This document shows positions 57,972 to 64,000 of a stretch of 64,000 nt of DNA, in pieces. The stretch comes from Paraescarpia echinospica (taxonomy: Eukaryota; Annelida; Polychaeta; Sabellida; Siboglinidae). The position numbers and the translations under genes were made by a program. Positions within the stretch are counted from its first letter, which is position 1. The number at the start of each line of letters is the position of its first letter. The DNA lies in contig CM034537.1 in the NCBI GenBank assembly GCA_020002185.1, forward strand, positions 7,302,448-7,366,447, written 5' to 3'. Under the pieces are notes generated by a model. The model saw only the letters and a program-made list of their open reading frames with translations. It was not told where the DNA came from and did not search any database.

Positions 57972-58185
57972 CTTAGTTTTCCACAAGTGCTACATACACT
58001 TTTTGGGAACAGTTGCATGTTTTGTCAGTGTTTTCACAAGTGCTACATACATTTTAAAAACATTTTGCGAACTGCTACACAATGTTTTATAGTTTTGCAC
58101 AAGTGCTACGTAATTTTTTGTTCACACCAACATTTTCATACAATAATTTCTCTTATTTGTTCACAATTGCCTGCTAATTTTTGCG
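57972..58185. repeat. Degenerate tandem motif CACAAGTGCTACATAC (right allele)
   Basis: Same as 51928-52140, with a 1-base deletion in TTTTCCACAAG near 58033. Confidence 0.65.
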
Positions 58186-58570
58186 GACAACTGCACGGAT
58201 AGAAGTTGTGGCTACTTCAATATCATTCAGTCACAGTATCCCAACCCCTCGATATATTGTGGTGCCGATTTTAGTGCCGGTTTATTACCGAAAATATCTA
58301 ACATAGGCAGCAAACCGCGTCTCGATATTCGAAGCGGTTACGATTCTGTGGCGGAATTTCTTAAGGTAGTATTTTAGTAAACGTCAATTTCACAAAAGAT
58401 AACACCCTTCCAAGTTGGGATTAACACTAGGCTTTCATTTCTTTTAAAGAAATGTCGGAACAACATAAAACATATGCCATTCTGAAGGAATAACTTACCA
58501 TGCAAGCATATATGTTATTCGATAATGATCATAAAATTGATTTTTTTTACAATGTTTTTCCTTTTTGACA
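58186..58570. other. No gene; left flank of the minisatellite (right allele)
   Basis: Counterpart of 52141-52538, almost identical. Confidence 0.5.
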
Positions 58571-61500
58571 GGAACAAACAGCCGATCCGACGTAGACAGA
58601 AGTAGCCGATCTGACGTAGACAGAAGTAGCCGATCTGACGTAGACAGAAGTAGCCGATCTGACGTAGACAGAAGTAGCTGATCCGATGTAGAGAGAAGTA
58701 GCCGATCTGAAGTAGATAGAAGTAGCCGATCCGACGCAGAGAGAATTAGCCGATCCGATGTAGAGAGAAGTAGCCGATCTGACGTACACAGAAGTAGCCG
58801 ATCTGATGTAGAGAGAAGTAGCCGATCTGACGTAGACAGAAGTAGCCGATCCGATGTAGAGAGAAGTAGCCGATCTGACGTAGAGAGAAGTAGTCGATCT
58901 GATGTAGAGAGAAGTAGCCGATCCGATGTAGAGAGAAATATCCGATCTGACGTAGACAGAAGTAGCCGATCTGATGTAGAGAGAAGTAGCTGATCCGACG
59001 TAGAGAGAAGTAGCCGATCCGATGTAGAGAGAAGTAGCCAATTTGACGTAGACAGAAGTAGCCGATCTAATGTAGAGAGAAGTAGCCGATACGATGTAGA
59101 CAGAAGTAGCCGATCCGACGTAGAGAGAAGTAGCCGATCTGATGTAGAGAGAAGTAGCCGATCCAATGTAGACAGAAGTAGCCGATCTGATGTAGAGAGA
59201 AGTAGCCGATAAGATGTAGAGAGAAGTAGCTGATCCGATGTAGAGAGAAGTAGCCGATCCGACGTAGACAGAAGTAGCCGATCTGATGTAGAGAGAAGTA
59301 GCCGATCCGATGTAGACAGAAGTAGCCGATCCGACGTAGAGAGAAGTAGCCGATCCGATGTAGAGAGAAGTAGCCAATCTGACGTAGACAGAAGTAGCCG
59401 ATCTGATGTAGAGAGAAGTAGCCGATACGATGTAGACAGAAGTAGCCGATCCGACGTAGAGAGAAGTAGCCGATCTGATGTAGAGAGAAGTAGCCGATCC
59501 AATGTAGACATAAGTAGCCGATCTGATGTAGAGAGAAGTAGCCGATAAGATGTAGAGAGAAGTAGCTGATCCGATGTAGAGAGAAGTAGCCGATCTGACG
59601 TAGACAGAAGTAGCCGATCTGATGTAGAGAGAAGTAGCCGATCTGACGTAGACAGAAGTAGCCGATCCGATGTAGAGAGAAGTAGCCGATCTGACGTAGA
59701 CAGAAGTAGCCGATCTGACGTAGACAGAAGTAGCCGATCTGATATAAAGAGAAGTAGCCGATCCGACGTAGACAGAAGTAGCCGATCTGATGTAGAGAGA
59801 AGTAGCCGATCCAATGTAGACAGAAGTAGCCGATCTGATGTAGAGAGAAGTAGCCGATAAGATGTCGAGAGAAGTAGCTGATCCGAAGTAGAGAGAAGTA
59901 GCCGATCTGACGTAGACAGATGTAGCCGATCTGATGTAGAGAGAAGTAGCCGATCTGACGTAGACAGAAGTAGCCGATCTGATGTAGAGAGAAGTAGCCG
60001 TTACGATGTAGAGAGAAGTAGCTGATCCGAAGTAGAGAGAAGTAGCCGATCTGACGTAGACAGATGTAGCCGATCTGATGTAGAGAGAAGTAGCCGATCT
60101 GACGTAGACAGAAGTAGCCGATCCGATGTAGAGAGAAGTAGCCGATCTGACGTAGACAGAAGTATCCGATCCGACGTAAAGAGAAGTAGCCGATCTGACG
60201 TAGACAGAAGTAGCCGATCCGATGTAGAGAGAAGTAGCCGATCCGACGTAAAGAGAAGTAGCCGATCTGACGTAGACAGAAGTAGCCGATCTGACGTAGA
60301 CAGAAGTAGCCGATCCGATGTTGAGAGAAGTAGCCGATCTGACGTAGACAGAAGTAGCCGATCTGATGTAGAGAGAAGTAGCCGATCTGATGTAGAGAGA
60401 AGTAGCCAATCCGATGTAGACAGAAGTAGCCGATCTGACGTAGACAGAAGTAGCCGATCTGACGTAGACAGAAGTAGCCGATCTGATATAAAGAGAAGTA
60501 GCCGATCCGACGTAGACAGAAGTAGCCGATCTGATGTAGAGAGAAGTAGCCGATCCAATGTAGACAGAAGTAGCCGATCTGATGTAGAGAGAAGTAGCCG
60601 ATAAGATGTAGAGAGAAGTAGCTGATCCGATGTAGAGAGAAGTAGCCGATCTGACGTAGACAGAAGTAGCCGATCTGATGTAGAGAGAAGTAGCCGATCT
60701 GACGTAGACAGAAGTAGCCGATCCGATGTAGAGAGAAGTAGCCGATCTGACGTAGACAGAAGTAGCCGATCTGACGTAGACAGAAGTAGCCGATCTGATG
60801 TAAAGAGAAGTAGCCGATCCGACGTAGAGAGAAGTAGCCGATCCGACGTAGAGAGAAGTAGCCGATCTGATGTAGAGAGAAGTAACCGATCCAATGTAGA
60901 CAGAAGTAGCCGATCCGACGTAGAGAGAAGTAGCCGATCCGATGTAGAGAGAAGTAGCCAATCTGACGTAGACAGAAGTAGCCGATCTGATGTAGAGAGA
61001 AGTAGCCGTTACGATGTAGAGAGAAGTAGCTGATCCGAAGTAGAGAGAAGTAGCCGATCTGACGTAGACAGATGTAGCCGATCTGATGTAGAGAGAAGTA
61101 GCCGATCTGACGTAGACAGAAGTAGCCGATCCGATGTAGAGAGAAGTAGCCGATCTGACGTAGACAGAAGTATCCGATCCGACGTAAAGAGAAGTAGCCG
61201 ATCTGACGTAGACAGAAGTAGCCGATCCGATGTAGAGAGAAGTAGCCGATCCGACGTAAAGAGAAGTAGCCGATCTGACGTAGACAGAAGTAGCCGATCT
61301 GACGTAGACAGAAGTAGCCGATCCGATGTTGAGAGAAGTAGCCGATCTGACGTAGACAGAAGTAGCCGATCTGATGTAGAGAGAAGTAGCCGATCTGATG
61401 TAGAGAGAAGTAGCCAATCCGATGTAGACAGAAGTAGCCGATCTGACGTAGACAGAAGTAGCCGATCTGACGTAGACAGAAGTAGCCGATCTGACGTAAA

Positions 61501-62654
61501 CAGAAGTAGCTGATCCGATGTATAGAGAAGTAGCCGATCTGACGTAGACAGAAGTAGCCGATCCGATGTAGAGAGACGTAGCCGATCTGATGTAGAGAGA
61601 ATTAGCCGATCTGATGTAGACACAAGTAGCCGATCCGACGCAGAGAGAATTACCCGATCCGATGTAGAGAGAAGTAGCCGATCTGACGTACACAGAAGTA
61701 GCCGATCTGATGTAGAGAGAAGTAGCCGATCTGACGTACACAGAAGTAGCCGATCCGATGTAGAGAGAAGTAGCCGATCTGACGTAGACAGAAGTAGCCG
61801 ATCTGACGTAGACAGAAGTAGTCGATCTGACGTAGACAGAAGTAGCCGATCCGATGTAGATAGAAGTAGCCGATCTGACGTAGACAGAAGTAGCCGATCC
61901 GATGTAGACAGAAGTAGCCGATCTGACGTAGACAGAAGTAGCCGATCCTATGTAGACAGAAGTAGCCGATCTGACGTAGACAGAAGTAGCCGATCCGACG
62001 TAGACAGAAGTAGCCGATCTGACGTAGACAGAAGTAGCCTATCCGATGTAGACAGAAGTAGCCGATCCGACGTAGACAGAAGTAGCCGATCTGATGTAGA
62101 GAGAAGTAGCCGATCCGATGTAGAGAGAAGTATCCGATCTGACGTAGACAGAAGTAGCCGATCTGACGTAGACAGAAGTAGCCGATCTGATGTAGAGAGA
62201 AGTAGCCGATCCGACGTAGAGAGAAGTAGCCGATCCGACGTAGACAGAAGTAGCCGATCTGATGTAGAGAGAAGTAGCCGATCCAATGTAGACAGAAGTA
62301 GCCGATCCGACGTAGAGAGAAGTAGCCGATCCGACGTAGACAGAAGTAGCCGATCCGACGTAGAGAGAAGTAGTCGATCCGTAGTAGGGAGAAGTAGCCG
62401 ATCCGATGTAGACAGAAGTAGCCGATACAATGGAGACATAAATAGTCGATCTGACGTATAGAGAAATAGCCGATCCGACGTAGACAAGAATATCCGATTC
62501 GACTTACATAGAAATAACCGATCAGACGTAGACAGAGTATCCGATCCGACGTAGAGAGAAATAGCCGATCCGACGTACCCAGAAGTAGCCGATCCGACGT
62601 AAACAGAAGAAGCCGATTCGACGTAGACAGAAGTAGCCGATCCGACGTAGATAG
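58571..62654. repeat. 24-bp minisatellite, right allele, about 170 units
   Basis: Same unit and flanks as 52539-54885, but longer by 1728 bases, exactly 72 units. Block duplications are visible: the segment at 60001-60481 recurs identically at 61009-61489 (offset 1008 bases, 42 units), and a marker unit GATATAAAG at 59741 recurs at 60485 (offset 744, 31 units). The minus strand is open in one phase for 1064 codons (61741-58547), a consequence of a stop-free unit. Confidence 0.97.
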
Positions 62655-64000
62655 CATAGCTTTTTTTAACGCCTAAGTAGATACAATTTCTTGGAATTTA
62701 AGAATTTTTAGGACATTTACTGGAAGTCGCATTTGTGGAACGTGTTTTTTTTATCTCCGCTACTTAAGGTTTTTCGGCGCTGAGCTTAAAGATTTGTTTT
62801 TTTACGTCTAAAACTAGACGTAAACCGCTTAAATGAACAAAATTGGTCTGAAAACTAATAAGTTAGAAAAAACAGTCATGTAGATTTATTGGGGTATCGG
62901 GCACTATTTTTGACTGGACATCGCCGAGCGAAGGAGCAAAACAAATTCGGAATTCTGAGTAAAAAAGTTACTTTAAAAATTGAAAACTTAAGAAAATCGG
63001 TCCTATTAGTTAAGGTAGCAGTTGTGTGCATGACGTTTGAGGTCGAACAATGGAACTAACCTGATGGATTGGCATAACATGCTTTGTGCATCGATGTGAA
63101 GTTGGTGTACCGTACCTGCTATATGGGCTATATGCACTGACTACATGTATGTAATCAAGGTAAGTTTTTACATCGAACTTATATAGTTATATTGTATTAT
63201 CTTCGATGATTTAGACTGTAACCGTGTTAAACACACAACAACGGGGATTGGGATCAAGCATGTTTCAAATGTCCGTCACTGTACCACCCGCTTTGTTTAT
63301 TTCTTCTTATTTTGAAACATACATGTTTTGTGTAAGAATGATTTTGTGTTTCTTACGCTGAGGGGCAATCGTACTAATATTGCATGACTCCTTCAGTCAG
63401 AATCCGAATTCGCCGAGTTTGAGCCGTGTTATTGCTAGTTCAACCCGTATAGGGCGGGTTCATTGGGAGTGTTTGGTTATGATTCGGTTTGCGTAATGGA
63501 CCTATCCATCATGTGACCTACTGCCTAACACTACAATTCGTTAAATCATCGAAGATGGATGCTGAACACGTATATTCTGTTGGAATTCTGACCCCGGGTG
63601 TTTTTATTCATGATAAAAACATAAGGCAATGTTGCTTAAGCGAAAACTGTATGCGGCATAGGTTAAATTGGCAGATGCCATGCTGCACTAGTAATATTAT
63701 GCGCACATTATCACTTGTGTAAACATTGTTGAAACGATTTTCAAGACAATATGCCTATCACTTCGACAATCTACTTAGTATTTTGTGCCGTGGCGACGAC
63801 GTAATGTGACATTTCCACTAATGTTTTGCTCTTTACAAGAGGCTTAGTTGCCTTTGAGTTCTGGAAGGTTTTGCTTGCAGAATACAACACTGTCAACGTC
63901 TCATCTATGAGACGTTGACAAAGTGCTTACTCAGCACCTGGTCATCCTGAAGATAATGCCAGCCAAGATTACTCAAATAGAAACTAAACCTGGAGATTAA
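62655..64000. other. No certain gene; right flank of the minisatellite (right allele)
   Basis: Counterpart of 54886-56231. It contains the 77-residue frame (63489-63722) and the hairpin at 63892-63919. Confidence 0.45.

Larger units (their letters stand above)
57703..64000. repeat. Second allele of 51.6-56.2 kb, across the gap
   Basis: Co-linear with 51640-56231: CA tract, ~177-bp core, CACAAGTGCTACATAC motif, minisatellite and the entire right flank, with only scattered substitutions outside the minisatellite. The match reaches the end of the window. Confidence 0.92.

Overview
The window is repeat-dominated animal nuclear DNA. There are no operons, ribosome binding sites, phage or CRISPR features, and no clear single-copy host gene. 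It carries several clades of non-LTR retrotransposon (RTE, CR1-like with an esterase-bearing ORF1, and L2-like), a Ty3/mdg4-class LTR retrotransposon, foldback-type inverted-repeat elements, a tRNA-derived SINE, and many long (CA/GT)n, (CATA)n and minisatellite arrays. This mix is typical of marine invertebrates; a lophotrochozoan such as a mollusc or annelid is my guess, and nothing in the window fixes the species.

Layout. 1-1480: decayed RTE element. 2340-7282: nearly complete CR1-like element (+). 7516-8460: an old protein fragment and a 25-bp minisatellite. 9282-10335: decayed non-LTR reverse transcriptase. 10557-23880 (-): an L2-like element interrupted by a second CR1-like copy. A 1000-N gap at 15384-16383 lies inside this block, and about 5 kb is present on both sides of it. 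23900-27191: another L2-like element (+), head-to-head with the first. 28025-32190: a 4.2-kb long-terminal-inverted-repeat element carrying a NADAR-domain open reading frame. 32938-33606: compound microsatellite. 34684-38000: a second foldback element with 25-bp termini and inverted arrays of a ~195-bp repeat. 38-47 kb: microsatellites, a 21-bp minisatellite, a SINE, a 52-bp repeat, an RT fragment and a palindromic MITE-like repeat. 47208-51149: LTR retrotransposon with both LTRs and a 5-bp target duplication, but no reverse transcriptase domain. 51.4-64 kb: a microsatellite-linked dispersed repeat and a very long 24-bp minisatellite, present twice around a second 1000-N gap (56703-57702).

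The two duplicated blocks both abut gaps of exactly 1000 N. In each case the sequence after the gap restarts inside the sequence before it, with scattered indels. They look like two haplotypes placed end to end rather than real tandem duplications. If so, they give allele comparisons: a 240-bp deletion removing the RT active site in one CR1 allele, and a minisatellite differing by exactly 72 units.

Almost every coding feature is a retrotransposon relic with frameshifts or nonsense codons, many of them CGA or TGG changed to TGA. The most unusual candidates are the NADAR-carrying inverted-repeat element, whose opposite arm repeats the start of the NADAR reading frame, and the structurally complete LTR element lacking only its RT. 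Several translated starts in this window rest on non-ATG codons and should not be taken as real initiation sites.
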